From NCBI GenBank assembly GCA_946498095.1, contig CAMMMX010000007.1, positions 45,377-109,376 of the forward strand: 64,000 nucleotides of DNA, in the 5' to 3' direction. The position numbers and the translations under genes were made by a program. The notes below the pieces were generated by a model. That model worked only from the letters and a program-made list of their open reading frames with translations, did not search any database and was not told where the DNA came from. The stretch comes from an uncultured Clostridia bacterium (GTDB taxonomy: Bacteria > Bacillota > Clostridia > Oscillospirales > Ruminococcaceae). Below, piece by piece: positions 26,860-35,100 of this stretch; the first letter of the stretch is position 1; the number at the start of each line of letters is the position of its first letter.

Positions 26860-27996
26860 TTAACCTTTCCTGTGCAGGGAGACGGGGGACTGCCGGGTAA
26901 AACGGCGTACCGATATCCCAAAAATGAGGAAGATGCCTACAAGGTAGATCAGGAAGACGAAAAGGTAGGCCGGCAGGGTGAAAATCTCATCAAAATAAAG
27001 AAAGGATTTGGAAAGAAACAGCTTGTTGGCAAGCTGGAACAGGACAGCGCACACCAGGAAAACCGGTAGGGCGGTGAGAAGGATTTCCGTCAGGTAGATA
27101 CGGGAACCTTGGCTGGTTTGGCAGCCTGTGATACGCATGACAGCGTATTGGAGTCGGCGAGAATGGAGAATATATCGGAACAAGATAGAGAAGTTCAGCG
27201 CCGACAAGAGGATAATGATCACGGAGACAAAAATATTAAGGTTGTACAGCTGTTCGTTCATCGCATCTGGTACAAGGGATTCATAAACCATTATTTGATA
27301 TTCGTTATTTTCAGGGGTAAACAATTTGACAATTTGATTGAGAGTGAAATCCGTTATCATTTTTTTAGTTGTCAACACCATCCTACCGACAGCCATATTG
27401 TCGCTTATACATTCGATAGGCATCCAAAAAGCACTGGACGCTTTTCCAATCACTTTGTAGGTGATGCCACCGTATTCTAACGTGTTTCCCGGTCGAAGCT
27501 CAGGATATCGCGTTGAGTCTGCAATGATCACTTTATCCTCCGGAGTAAGGGCATCTAAATCCCGGTATTTTTTTTCCGTGATATGGCTTAAAATATCATC
27601 AGTGGAACGTAACTTTCCGTCTTTAAAATGTGAGAAGGAGAAAGTAAGCCCCGGTTCACCTAAATGAATTTTGTTCCAGAAATCAGGATCGAGTTCTTCG
27701 GTATTGACAGGTGCCAAATGTAAAGAAGCGTAATCTAGATTATCACCTAATAATAACTGCGCTTGTAAAAAACTTTCTTTTATTTTACCGAAAGTTGCAT
27801 TAGCAAAAACAAAAGAAACTGATTTTGAATTTTGTTCCTGATTATGCTTTTCAAAGACATAATTTTTAGCGGTACCAAAGGTTGTGAGGATTGCGAACAT
27901 GGAAATAACCTGGCAAATTAGATAGAGGGCAAACACTAGAGGTTTGGTCTTTGCAAAATTGCGGAGATTTTGTAATGCAAGTTTTAGAGTTATCAA
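26860..27996 (-). CDS. FtsX/MacB-type ABC transporter permease (first)
   Basis: A 378-aa permease with the same plan as its neighbour: N-terminal helix (about 19-38), outer domain, three C-terminal helices (about 260-280, 305-330, 340-365). I place the start at TTG 27996 because GAGGGGTGA sits 4-7 nt upstream and the family N-terminus LKLALQNLRN follows; the frame is open upstream to 28044 but has no RBS there and overlaps the -10 region. First gene of the operon, with operator-like sequences directly upstream. Confidence 0.83.
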   Translation of the reverse strand: MITLKLALQNLRNFAKTKPLVFALYLICQVISMFAILTTFGTAKNYVFEKHNQEQNSKSVSFVFANATFGKIKESFLQAQLLLGDNLDYASLHLAPVNTEELDPDFWNKIHLGEPGLTFSFSHFKDGKLRSTDDILSHITEKKYRDLDALTPEDKVIIADSTRYPELRPGNTLEYGGITYKVIGKASSAFWMPIECISDNMAVGRMVLTTKKMITDFTLNQIVKLFTPENNEYQIMVYESLVPDAMNEQLYNLNIFVSVIIILLSALNFSILFRYILHSRRLQYAVMRITGCQTSQGSRIYLTEILLTALPVFLVCAVLFQLANKLFLSKSFLYFDEIFTLPAYLFVFLIYLVGIFLIFGISVRRFTRQSPVSLHRKG

Positions 27997-28013
27997 AAAA
28001 TCACCCCTCAAAT

Positions 28014-28056
28014 TAATACTTCTATGACATTTTAAGCATATCATAGAAGTATTATA
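28014..28056 (-). promoter_or_regulatory. Promoter -10 and overlapping inverted repeat of the ABC operon
   Basis: A 14-bp perfect inverted repeat, TAATACTTCTATGA with its complement, separated by 13 nt (28014-28027 and 28041-28054). The right arm overlaps a minus-strand TATAAT at 28051-28056. The placement over the likely transcription start suggests an operator; it could also form a 5'-leader hairpin. Confidence 0.6.
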
Positions 28057-28075
28057 ATAACAATGGTTTAAAATG

Positions 28076-28091
28076 GATATACAGGCCAGTG
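28076..28091. repeat. 16-bp regulatory repeat, copy 1 (ABC operon side)
   Basis: GATATACAGGCCAGTG. An exact inverted copy is at 28594-28609. It covers the position expected for the -35 of the ABC operon promoter. The core is imperfectly palindromic (ATACA ... TGTAT when the second copy's flank is included), as expected for a dimeric repressor site. Confidence 0.6.
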
Positions 28092-28123
28092 CACGTTAGT
28101 TAATCAATGTTAATGCTTGCACC

Positions 28124-28558
28124 TTAGTTCTTATTTTTAATCCATAGACACTCCTGAACTGAACCAGGATTCTGATAGTTTCCGCTGAAGATATTTGCGA
28201 ACAGCTTATTATATGAGCCAGATATACCTCTAATAAGCTGTCCTTTATAGGAGTAATTACCTGAAGTTGAAGCAGGTACACTCTTTCTAAGAACATCTCT
28301 ATCGTCATAGGAATTAATTCCAAGTGCGGTGTATTTTTTGTATGTATTAGTATATGACAATGTCGCCATATCGCCGTTACCAGATGGAGCACTTCCTGTA
28401 ATCGAACCATAATCTCCCCTAACTGTCACGTTAGAGTAATATCTTGGTTGATCGGAATAATGATTCATTGAAGCAGAAATCGGCGCTGCGACAGCGGCCA
28501 TCAGCGTTACCGTCAATAGAGCTGTGACTAATCTCTTCTTTGAAGTCGTTTTCATCAT
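28124..28558 (-). CDS. Small secreted protein of unknown family
   Basis: A 144-aa protein with a clear Sec signal peptide: positive n-region MKTTSKKR, hydrophobic core VTALLTVTLMAAVAA, and probable cleavage after PISA near residue 31. The mature part is about 113 residues, rich in Tyr, Ser, Asn and Gly, with one Cys near the C-terminus. I recognise no family. Start: ATG 28558 (or the adjacent ATG 28555) behind AAAGGTGG. The location directly upstream of an FtsX-type ABC transporter, with a shared 16-bp element, suggests an exported peptide-like factor or a periplasmic/cell-wall partner of the transporter. A bacteriocin role is conceivable but not shown. Confidence 0.7.
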   Translation of the reverse strand: MMKTTSKKRLVTALLTVTLMAAVAAPISASMNHYSDQPRYYSNVTVRGDYGSITGSAPSGNGDMATLSYTNTYKKYTALGINSYDDRDVLRKSVPASTSGNYSYKGQLIRGISGSYNKLFANIFSGNYQNPGSVQECLWIKNKN

Positions 28559-28593
28559 TGAATCCACCTTTCATTTTGACAATCATTTATATA

Positions 28594-28609
28594 CACTGGC
28601 CTGTATATC
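28594..28609. repeat. 16-bp regulatory repeat, copy 2 (secreted protein side)
   Basis: Exact inverted copy of 28076-28091. It lies 36 bp ahead of the secreted-protein start, just upstream of a minus-strand TATATAAA, so it would sit between the -35 and -10 of that gene. Confidence 0.6.
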
Positions 28610-28779
28610 GAAGTAAAATAAATATATAATAATATATTGTTATTTATAACCAAAAAAATATAATTATTGTAATTTTTATATTTATATTATAAAGGAAATA
28701 AATGGAATTGTCAATAGGTGTCGAAAAAAATTTTTATTCACACAGAAAAATGGAACGTATACAAATTTATTTTCAATAG

Positions 28780-28808
28780 GAAAATAAAAAGCGCCCTTTG
28801 CGGGCGCT
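28780..28808 (-). terminator. Terminator after the URO-D family gene
   Basis: On the minus strand AGCGCCCG pairs with the following GGGCGCT, then TTTTTATTTT. It starts 19 nt after the stop codon. Confidence 0.85.
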
Positions 28809-28826
28809 GAATAGAACATATAAAGC

Positions 28827-29963
28827 TTAATATTTGCCGTAGGTACGGGCGGTCTCAATCATCGCGTACAGGTTCTCGAACGGAGTGTCACGTCCGCACT
28901 GGTCGCCGGTGGAGAGAATAAACCTACCACCCTCAGCCGCATCGTCAATGGCACGCTTGCAGGCGTCGCGGACGTCGTCCGGTGTACCGAACAGCATGAC
29001 GTTTGTCGTGTGGATGTTACCCTTGAGGACGAGCTTGTCGCCATACAGCTTTTTGAGCTCGCGCAGGTTACAATTGCCCATCGGCGGGATTTCCAACGGG
29101 TCGATAACCGTCAGATCGGTTTCTTCATACATGATTTTGACCAGTTGGGCTTCCGGGCCGCAGGAATGCACATGGGAGGGGATCCCGTTTTCCTTGCAAA
29201 GCTGCGTTATGCGTTTCACAATGGGTAACCCGAGCTCACGGAAGATTTCCGGCGTCTGGGTAACCAGAGTGCCGGAGCCGCCGGTACAGATAAAGTCAGG
29301 GCGAGGGTTGCATTGCATCAGACGGTGGAAGCGGCGCTCGTAGTGGTGCAGCAGGTTACGGCTTTGCTCCCGGAACGGTTCGGGATCGTCATAATAGTCA
29401 TAAATCTGCTGTTCGTTGTTCAGAAGAACCGAGGTGCCACAGGAAATGCCTACCAGTCCTTGATCACCCATCTCTTTCATGACCAGGCGGATGAGTTCCT
29501 CTCCTTGCGGCCACTCTCCCTTGGGGACGACATCCTCCCAATGGGACGGCGTTTCGTCCACGTCTGCAACCTTGAGCGAGACATTGTGCGTCGGCGGATC
29601 AGCAATATAATACACCGTGGCGCGATCGCTCCAGAACTGTTTCCCGTTCGCTTCGCGGCGCATACGGGTAACGATGCGATCGTCGGTACGTTTGACGATG
29701 GATTCTTTCCATTCCGACGCCCCCCCTTCGCCAATATCTTCAAAGGTGACCCAAGCGTAGCCATCCATGAGGGAGTCAAAGTCAAAATATTTTGCGCAGT
29801 CGATATACGCTTTCCATTGCGGAATTTTCTGGTACAGATAAATGTCCCAAAAGGGGAGACCCGTCATTTTACAGGGGACCATATTGGAAACGTCGGGTGA
29901 AACCGGAACACAGTCAGGAATTTCACCCCGGATGGTAGTGAGCAATCTTTCACGGCTGGTCAT
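28827..29963 (-). CDS. Uroporphyrinogen decarboxylase (URO-D) family protein
   Basis: A 378-aa TIM-barrel protein of the URO-D/methyltransferase superfamily, starting TSRERLLTTIRGEIPDCVPV, typical of the corrinoid-linked methyltransferase-like branch rather than HemE. Later motifs: HVHSCGPEAQLV (about 258-269), where the His/Cys pair resembles the zinc-site region of MtaA/CmuA-like enzymes, and FILSTGDQCGRDTP (about 350-363). No heme genes are nearby, so a methyl transfer or demethylation role is more likely than porphyrin synthesis. Divergent from the AraC regulator at 30074, which probably controls it. Confidence 0.82.
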   Translation of the reverse strand: MTSRERLLTTIRGEIPDCVPVSPDVSNMVPCKMTGLPFWDIYLYQKIPQWKAYIDCAKYFDFDSLMDGYAWVTFEDIGEGGASEWKESIVKRTDDRIVTRMRREANGKQFWSDRATVYYIADPPTHNVSLKVADVDETPSHWEDVVPKGEWPQGEELIRLVMKEMGDQGLVGISCGTSVLLNNEQQIYDYYDDPEPFREQSRNLLHHYERRFHRLMQCNPRPDFICTGGSGTLVTQTPEIFRELGLPIVKRITQLCKENGIPSHVHSCGPEAQLVKIMYEETDLTVIDPLEIPPMGNCNLRELKKLYGDKLVLKGNIHTTNVMLFGTPDDVRDACKRAIDDAAEGGRFILSTGDQCGRDTPFENLYAMIETARTYGKY

Positions 29964-30016
29964 GGGAAATCCTTCTTTCGTTTTTTCTCATTATACTTCA
30001 GGAATCGTAAAAAATC

Positions 30017-30045
30017 TTGCTCTATATTGACTTTTATGTTATGCT
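30017..30045 (+). promoter_or_regulatory. Promoter of the AraC regulator
   Basis: TTGCTC, 17-bp spacer, TATGCT, 29 bp ahead of the start. A minus-strand TATAAT at 29990-29995 is a candidate -10 for the divergent URO-D gene; its -35 is poor, as expected for an activator-dependent promoter. Confidence 0.5.
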
Positions 30046-30073
30046 GAAAGCAATCTTGTAAGGAGGAATGATA

Positions 30074-30934
30074 ATGCCGCTGCCAACACTGAAGGGATCG
30101 GATGTTTTTTTGAAGGGGGAACTTTTTACACAGCCGGTGCGGACGTCCGTACGTGGTGCAGCCAAGCTGCATAAACACGACTTTTATGAGATCTTTTTTC
30201 TGGTCCGCGGAGAAATGCTGCACAACGTGGGCGGAATGTGCCAATTTCTGAAGCAGGGAAACGCGGTATTTATTCGTCCTGATGACGCGCACTCTTTCGA
30301 TGCTTACCGAGGCGCCAATTGCGATTTTATTAATGTTGCGTTTGACAGCTCTGTGCTGGACGAGATGGAAAACTTTTACGGCTGTCCACAAACGCGCGAA
30401 CAGTGGCATAATGTTAAAATGCCCTGTGTTGATGTTTATGATCCCGAGGGGAAGGCGTGGAAAGCGCTTCTTGTCCAGGCGAATGCATGTATGGCTGTGG
30501 AGCAGGATGGGACTGTGCAGCGCGTTAGAATTAAAAGCATGATTATGGGGCTGTACGCACATTTTATCCAACGACTGCTCCGGGAGGAAACGCAGCCAGA
30601 CGTCCCGTACTGGTTACAAGCACTTTGCGAGCGCCTAGCCTATCCAGATCAACTTACTCAGGGCGTTGAAGCGATTCGTTCTTTGTGTTACTATTCTTAT
30701 GAACATGTATCGCGCTGCTTCCAACGTTATTTCCATGTAACGCCGACGCAATACATTCTCAACCTCCGGCTGTCCTATGCGGCACAGCAGCTTGCGCAGA
30801 CGCGGCGTAACGTGATTGATATTGCGTTGGATGCTGGCTTTTCCAGTTACAGCTATTTCAACCGCGCTTTTGCCGCAAAGTATGGACGGCCGCCAGCTCG
30901 ATACCGCCGTGAGAACAGCCGTTTTACCGTTTGA
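30074..30934 (+). CDS. AraC family transcriptional regulator
   Basis: A 286-aa regulator. N-terminal cupin sensor (about 25-110) with KHDFYEIFFLVRGE and a HSF motif; C-terminal AraC DNA-binding domain with two HTH units (about 185-282), ending with IALDAGFSSYSYFNRAFAAKYG. I chose the ATG at 30074 because AGGAGG is 7 nt upstream, whereas the ATG at 30068 is too close. It is divergent from the URO-D gene with 110 bp between, the usual layout for a local activator responding to the substrate of its neighbour. Confidence 0.9.
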   Translation: MPLPTLKGSDVFLKGELFTQPVRTSVRGAAKLHKHDFYEIFFLVRGEMLHNVGGMCQFLKQGNAVFIRPDDAHSFDAYRGANCDFINVAFDSSVLDEMENFYGCPQTREQWHNVKMPCVDVYDPEGKAWKALLVQANACMAVEQDGTVQRVRIKSMIMGLYAHFIQRLLREETQPDVPYWLQALCERLAYPDQLTQGVEAIRSLCYYSYEHVSRCFQRYFHVTPTQYILNLRLSYAAQQLAQTRRNVIDIALDAGFSSYSYFNRAFAAKYGRPPARYRRENSRFTV

Positions 30935-31279
30935 ATGGAAGAAAGATGTCTCCGATATCCCATCAGTGTAGTTTATTGATGGAAATCAATTATGAAATAG
31001 GAAAAGGGAAAATAAAGAAGGCGCACAGAGAATCTGTGCGCTTTCTTTATAGTCAGGATTCCCCATAGGATAGGGGAGCTTCGGAACTTCCATCGAAGTT
31101 ATTTGAAAAGTCGCTTGCATACGCATTTCTTATTCCATCTTTATGAGGCGGACAGTGCCTTTTTAGAAATCTGCAACAATCGTTCAGTTTTATAAAAAGT
31201 GTCATACCCGGTTTGAGTTGGGAAGATTTGTACGGCAGATGTATTCGCGAGGTGCCGGAAACATTGGTCCAAAAGGCCG
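30935..31279. other. Spacer between convergent AraC and NERD genes
   Basis: 345 bp containing one strong bidirectional terminator (31014-31048). The remainder shows no reading frame or repeat I can support. Confidence 0.55.
31014..31050. terminator. Bidirectional terminator
   Basis: AAAGAA-GGCGCACAG pairs with CTGTGCGC-TTTCTTT around a short loop. A-rich on the left and T-rich on the right, so it can act in both directions. Confidence 0.8.
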
Positions 31280-32146
31280 TTATGTGATTTTCTTTTTGAT
31301 GAGGTAATCATATATAGCCTGCACTTGTGAGGGGCTGAGGGATTTTCGACCGTAGCCTTCGATGTACTCGACTAGCCTGTCTGACTTTATAAGCGTATAA
31401 GGCAAGTAACAGTGCCTGTCAACCAGCGTTTTCGGGTTGCTGAGCACAACAATATCTTTGATAGGGGCGGAGAACTGGGAAAGCAGATCGTGCAGGACTG
31501 TGTGATGACGTTTCATTTGCAGGGATGGGTTTTCGAGTCCGGATACCCGGCCGCCCTGATGCAGAGACCACTCTCCATTTTCACTGATGACCAGCCGCCC
31601 GCCGGCAGAGCCGCCGTAGTTTTTTGTTTCGATACAGAACACGCCGTTGGGACCAATAGCAATGCTGTCGATTTCCTGTGCGGCGGCTCTATGCGGCAGC
31701 CTGACGTTGTGCATGACCTTGTAATTGGTAGGCAGCCATTGCAGTGCCCGCTGGACCTCTTTTTCACCATAGCGTCCACTTTCTTCCGCCGACATAGGCT
31801 GCTGCACCTCAGGCAAGGAAGTGAATATTTGCTTTTTCAGCATCGCCTTTCGAATTTTCTTTTTTAAATCCACATTGATGTCCCGGCTACGGAGGATCAC
31901 CTGATGGTAGATGTCCCCAAAAGCTGTACGAGTGTTCTTCGGTAGGGGCTTGCGGCGGCGTGACAGATTGGTACGGCGGACCTCCCGCAGAAAGCGCCGA
32001 GCCGTCTTGTCGCAGGGATGGGAGCGGACGGCATCCATCCGGCGTTGGAACCGCGTAGCTCCCAGGATGTAAAGGACAACACAGAAGCAAAACACCACTG
32101 ACAACACGACGATCCAAGTAACATGAGAAGTGAGAAACGCAGGCAT
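31280..32146 (-). CDS. NERD-domain membrane protein
   Basis: A 288-aa protein with one N-terminal transmembrane helix (about 9-29), a basic region, and a NERD (nuclease-related) domain from about 130: GRYGEKEVQRAL, then EIDSIAIGPNGVFCIETKNYGG, carrying the E-I-D ... E-x-K residues of the restriction-endonuclease-like core. The C-terminal LSPSQVQAIYDYLIKK matches the short helical tail seen in many NERD proteins. Nuclease activity is predicted only. I chose the ATG at 32146 behind AAAGGAGGT; the in-frame start at 32221 lacks such a site. Monocistronic. Confidence 0.82.
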   Translation of the reverse strand: MPAFLTSHVTWIVVLSVVFCFCVVLYILGATRFQRRMDAVRSHPCDKTARRFLREVRRTNLSRRRKPLPKNTRTAFGDIYHQVILRSRDINVDLKKKIRKAMLKKQIFTSLPEVQQPMSAEESGRYGEKEVQRALQWLPTNYKVMHNVRLPHRAAAQEIDSIAIGPNGVFCIETKNYGGSAGGRLVISENGEWSLHQGGRVSGLENPSLQMKRHHTVLHDLLSQFSAPIKDIVVLSNPKTLVDRHCYLPYTLIKSDRLVEYIEGYGRKSLSPSQVQAIYDYLIKKKIT

Positions 32147-32281
32147 CCGGCTTACCTCCTTTGCCTGACCCACAACGTCTGGTGGCGCCTGATAAAATGT
32201 ACGCTCTTCATTATAATACATGCACCGTGTTTATGCAAGACAGTTTGTGTCATGTTGAACTGATGGAAGGGAACATCCCGG

Positions 32282-32310
32282 TTGTATTGGAATAAGAATT
32301 ATGCTATAAT
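32282..32310 (+). promoter_or_regulatory. Promoter of the ABC-2 transporter pair
   Basis: TTGTAT (32282-32287), 17-bp spacer, TATAAT (32305-32310). A leader hairpin ACGCCGT/ACGGCGT at 32338-32367 lies between it and the first gene. Confidence 0.65.
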
Positions 32311-32391
32311 TACCTTGCGGTAATTGCGGTGCAGAAAACGCCGTATGGATAGACTATTCGACGGCGTAACGTATTAAATGAGGAATAGACT

Positions 32392-33282
32392 ATGAAGGCT
32401 ATCGAAACTTGTCAATTGACGAAGAATTTTGGCTTGAGCAAGGGCGTTTTTGATCTCAACCTGTGTGTGGAGGAGGGGGAGCGCTTCGGATTTATCGGTC
32501 CCAACGGTGCGGGTAAATCCACTACCATCAAGCTTTTGCTGAATATGATTTATCCGACGTCCGGTGCCGCGTTCATTTTCGGTATGGACTGTGCAAAAGA
32601 GTCGGCGCGCATCAAACAAGGTGTCGGTTATGTGCCCAGCGACGTGCGGATGTATAAAAACTTTAAGGTGAAAGATTTGCTCGATTACGCGGCATCTTTT
32701 TATCAGGATATCGATCGCGCTTATGTGGAAGAGCTGGTGAAGCTTTTTGAAGTGGACATCTCCCGCAAGTTTGGTCAGCTTTCTTTCGGCAACAAGAAAA
32801 AAGTGTCGGTAATACAGGCGCTCATGCATCGCCCAAAGCTGATACTGCTTGACGAACCCTCCAACGGTCTGGATCCTATCATGCAGGAAAGGCTGTTCGA
32901 TGTGTTGGAGAGGCTTTCTCAGGACGGTTCTACTGTTTTCATGTCCAGTCATAACCTGGACGAGGTGCAGAGATTCTGCCAAAAGGTCGCGATCATCCGG
33001 GAGGGAAAGCTTGTACGGACAGCGGAAACGTCGGAGATCAGCTTGGAGCGCCCGAAGACCATCCGGATATCTGCAGCGGCAGACGTTTTATCGGCGTTAT
33101 CGAAACAATACACGGGCAGCACCCTTCAAAATGGTGTGTTGACGTTCACCTATCAGGGCGATATCGGCGTCCTGCTGCGGCAGCTTGCTGCGCTGGAACT
33201 GACGGATGTTACGATCTCCGATGTGAAGCTGGCAGACGCTTTTATGAGCTATTATGGAGGACGCGGCAATGAATATGTTTAA
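32392..33282 (+). CDS. ABC transporter ATP-binding protein (ABC-2 type)
   Basis: A 296-aa ATPase. Walker A GPNGAGKST (about 36-44), signature LSFGNKKKVSVIQAL (about 131-145), which carries S-F-G-N in place of S-G-G-Q as in the GldA/YhaQ-like branch, Walker B LILLDEPSNGLD (about 149-160), H-loop SSHNLDEV. A C-terminal regulatory tail (about 215-296) follows. It overlaps the permease gene by 14 bp. Exported substrate unknown. Confidence 0.92.
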   Translation: MKAIETCQLTKNFGLSKGVFDLNLCVEEGERFGFIGPNGAGKSTTIKLLLNMIYPTSGAAFIFGMDCAKESARIKQGVGYVPSDVRMYKNFKVKDLLDYAASFYQDIDRAYVEELVKLFEVDISRKFGQLSFGNKKKVSVIQALMHRPKLILLDEPSNGLDPIMQERLFDVLERLSQDGSTVFMSSHNLDEVQRFCQKVAIIREGKLVRTAETSEISLERPKTIRISAAADVLSALSKQYTGSTLQNGVLTFTYQGDIGVLLRQLAALELTDVTISDVKLADAFMSYYGGRGNEYV

Positions 33283-34078
33283 GTACGAACTCAAGCTCAA
33301 TTGCAAGACAGTGCTCATCTGGCTGATAGTCTGTATCGGCATCCTACTGTTTCTGTTTGCGATGTTCCCGTTGATGGAACTGCTGGGGATCCAGGAGCTG
33401 ATTGACAATCAGCTGTCACAGATGCCTCCGGAAATGCAGGAAATAATGGGCGGACAGCTGAATTTGACCGATCTGTGCCAATATTTTTCTTCGGAGTTCC
33501 TTTATATGGTCATGGCGTTTTGCATTTTTGCAGGTATCCTAGGTGCGAACGCTCTGGCAAGGGAGGAATATGATGGCTCTATCGAGTTTTTGTATGCCAA
33601 GCCGGTGACGAGAACGCAAATTTTGACTGCAAAATTGACGGCTCGTTTTGTCCTTTTTACGGTATTTCTGATGATCCTAACAGTGATTTCGCTGGGAATG
33701 GGATATGTGGTAAGAAACGATCAGACTGACTTTTCCGCGTTTGCCAAAGGGACGCTGCTGATGCATGTCGGCGCATATATCGCAGGGCTTTTTTTCCTTG
33801 CGGTGGGCATGTTGATTTCCAGTACTGTTAAAAAGGGAAATATGACGATCGGGCTTATCATCGGGATCTTTTTTGTCACCTATATCATTGGCAGCGCTTC
33901 AGGGTTGATGGAAGAACTGCGTTTCTTGGAATGGTTTGCGCCTGCCTATTATGCCAATCCCGTCGAGGTCATGTCGGACGGGCTCGAGCCGTTAAAAATG
34001 GCAGTTTTGCTGGTAGCGTCGGTTGGGGCTGTCGCCTTGTCCTATCGTCAATATAATAAGAAAGATTTTTATGTCTGA
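33269..34078 (+). CDS. ABC-2 type transporter permease
   Basis: A 269-aa permease with six predicted helices: about 13-38, 75-95, 115-140, 165-187, 195-215 and 240-258. The phrase FLYAKPVTRTQILTAKL (about 103-119) is the typical ABC-2 cytoplasmic loop. I take the ATG at 33269, 8 nt after GGAGG, which overlaps the ATPase gene; the ATG at 33254 has no RBS. It forms a transporter with the upstream ATPase. Confidence 0.88.
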   Translation: MNMFKYELKLNCKTVLIWLIVCIGILLFLFAMFPLMELLGIQELIDNQLSQMPPEMQEIMGGQLNLTDLCQYFSSEFLYMVMAFCIFAGILGANALAREEYDGSIEFLYAKPVTRTQILTAKLTARFVLFTVFLMILTVISLGMGYVVRNDQTDFSAFAKGTLLMHVGAYIAGLFFLAVGMLISSTVKKGNMTIGLIIGIFFVTYIIGSASGLMEELRFLEWFAPAYYANPVEVMSDGLEPLKMAVLLVASVGAVALSYRQYNKKDFYV

Positions 34079-34164
34079 TAGCTCTGCATATGTATGATTT
34101 CCTATAACCATCAAGTCTGTCGATCGATTGCAGGCTTACTGCTGAAAAAGGATGGATGCATTCC

Positions 34165-35001
34165 ATGAATAAGCGTCTTTATGTATCGGATTTGGATGGG
34201 ACACTGCTGTGCGAAGACCGAACAATCAGCCCTCAAAGTAAACATATTTTGAACCAAGCGATGGAACAAGGATGCCTATTTACTGTGGCAACGGCGCGAT
34301 CCATTGCGACAGTTGCTCCAATGGTGGAAGGCCTTGCGCTCCGCGTGCCGCTGATCTTGTTGAACGGCGCCTGTAGTTATGACGTGCAGCACAGGTGGTA
34401 TACTTCCTGTTGCCCAATTTCACAGGAGGCGCTTTGCACTGCGATAGGTGTGCTGCAGGATCAGGAAATCCAAGGGTTTTTGTTTGCGCTGGAGAGCGAG
34501 ATTTTGGTTGTGCGGTATGAGGAACTGAAAAGCCGCGCGTCACACCTTTTTTATCAGGAACGTCAAAATCTGACCAAGTATAAGCGTTTTGTCCAAACGA
34601 GGGATCTTCTGTCCGATGCGCAGAGATATCCGGCCATCTATTTTTCCATGTGCGATGATTATGAGATTTTAAAGCCAGCGTATGACGCGCTGTCTCAGAT
34701 AGAGGGGATATCCTGCGTCTTCTACCGGGATGTGTATTATGGATATTATTATCTGGAGTTTTTCAGCAGCGACGCAGGAAAGGCAAATGCTGTTCAGACG
34801 CTGCGAAAGCAGTGCGGCGCAAACGAGGTGATTGTATTCGGCGATAACACAAACGATTTTTCAATGTTCGGTATTGCCGACCGTAAATATGCCGTGGCCA
34901 ATGCGATAGACGGACTCAAGGCTATCGCGGATGGAGTCATTGGCAGCAACGAGGAGGACGGGGTCGCGACGTTCATCCAGGGCGATATGGCCGATTTTTA
35001 G
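34165..35001 (+). CDS. Cof-type HAD hydrolase
   Basis: A 278-aa HAD-IIB phosphatase. Motif I VSDLDGTLL (about 6-14), motif II ATARS (about 41-45), the motif III Lys in DAGKANAV (about 202-209), motif IV FGDNTNDFSMF (about 225-235). The family dephosphorylates sugar phosphates, PLP or FMN; substrate cannot be told here. An ATG at 34156 is possible but only 2-3 nt from AAGGAT, so the ATG at 34165 is preferred. It follows the ABC-2 genes with an 86-bp gap. Confidence 0.9.
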   Translation: MNKRLYVSDLDGTLLCEDRTISPQSKHILNQAMEQGCLFTVATARSIATVAPMVEGLALRVPLILLNGACSYDVQHRWYTSCCPISQEALCTAIGVLQDQEIQGFLFALESEILVVRYEELKSRASHLFYQERQNLTKYKRFVQTRDLLSDAQRYPAIYFSMCDDYEILKPAYDALSQIEGISCVFYRDVYYGYYYLEFFSSDAGKANAVQTLRKQCGANEVIVFGDNTNDFSMFGIADRKYAVANAIDGLKAIADGVIGSNEEDGVATFIQGDMADF

Positions 35002-35030
35002 CCGTCGCTTGGAGTAAATCAAAAACATAA

Positions 35031-35074
35031 GCAAATCGCGCGCATGGCAGAAAATAGCAATGCGCGCGATTTGC
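35031..35074. terminator. Hairpin between convergent HAD and trxB genes
   Basis: A perfect 15-bp inverted repeat, GCAAATCGCGCGCAT with its complement, around a 14-nt loop. The minus-strand side continues TTATGTTTTTG; probably a bidirectional terminator. Confidence 0.7.
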
Positions 35075-35100
35075 TAGAAACGAAGGATGAAACTTTCTTC

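Noticed and set aside
28124..28558. Assignment of the secreted protein to the lactococcin 972 bacteriocins
   Set aside because: Size and signal peptide are compatible, but I do not see the family's conserved glycine/tryptophan pattern, and the associated transporter is not the usual bacteriocin-associated membrane protein.
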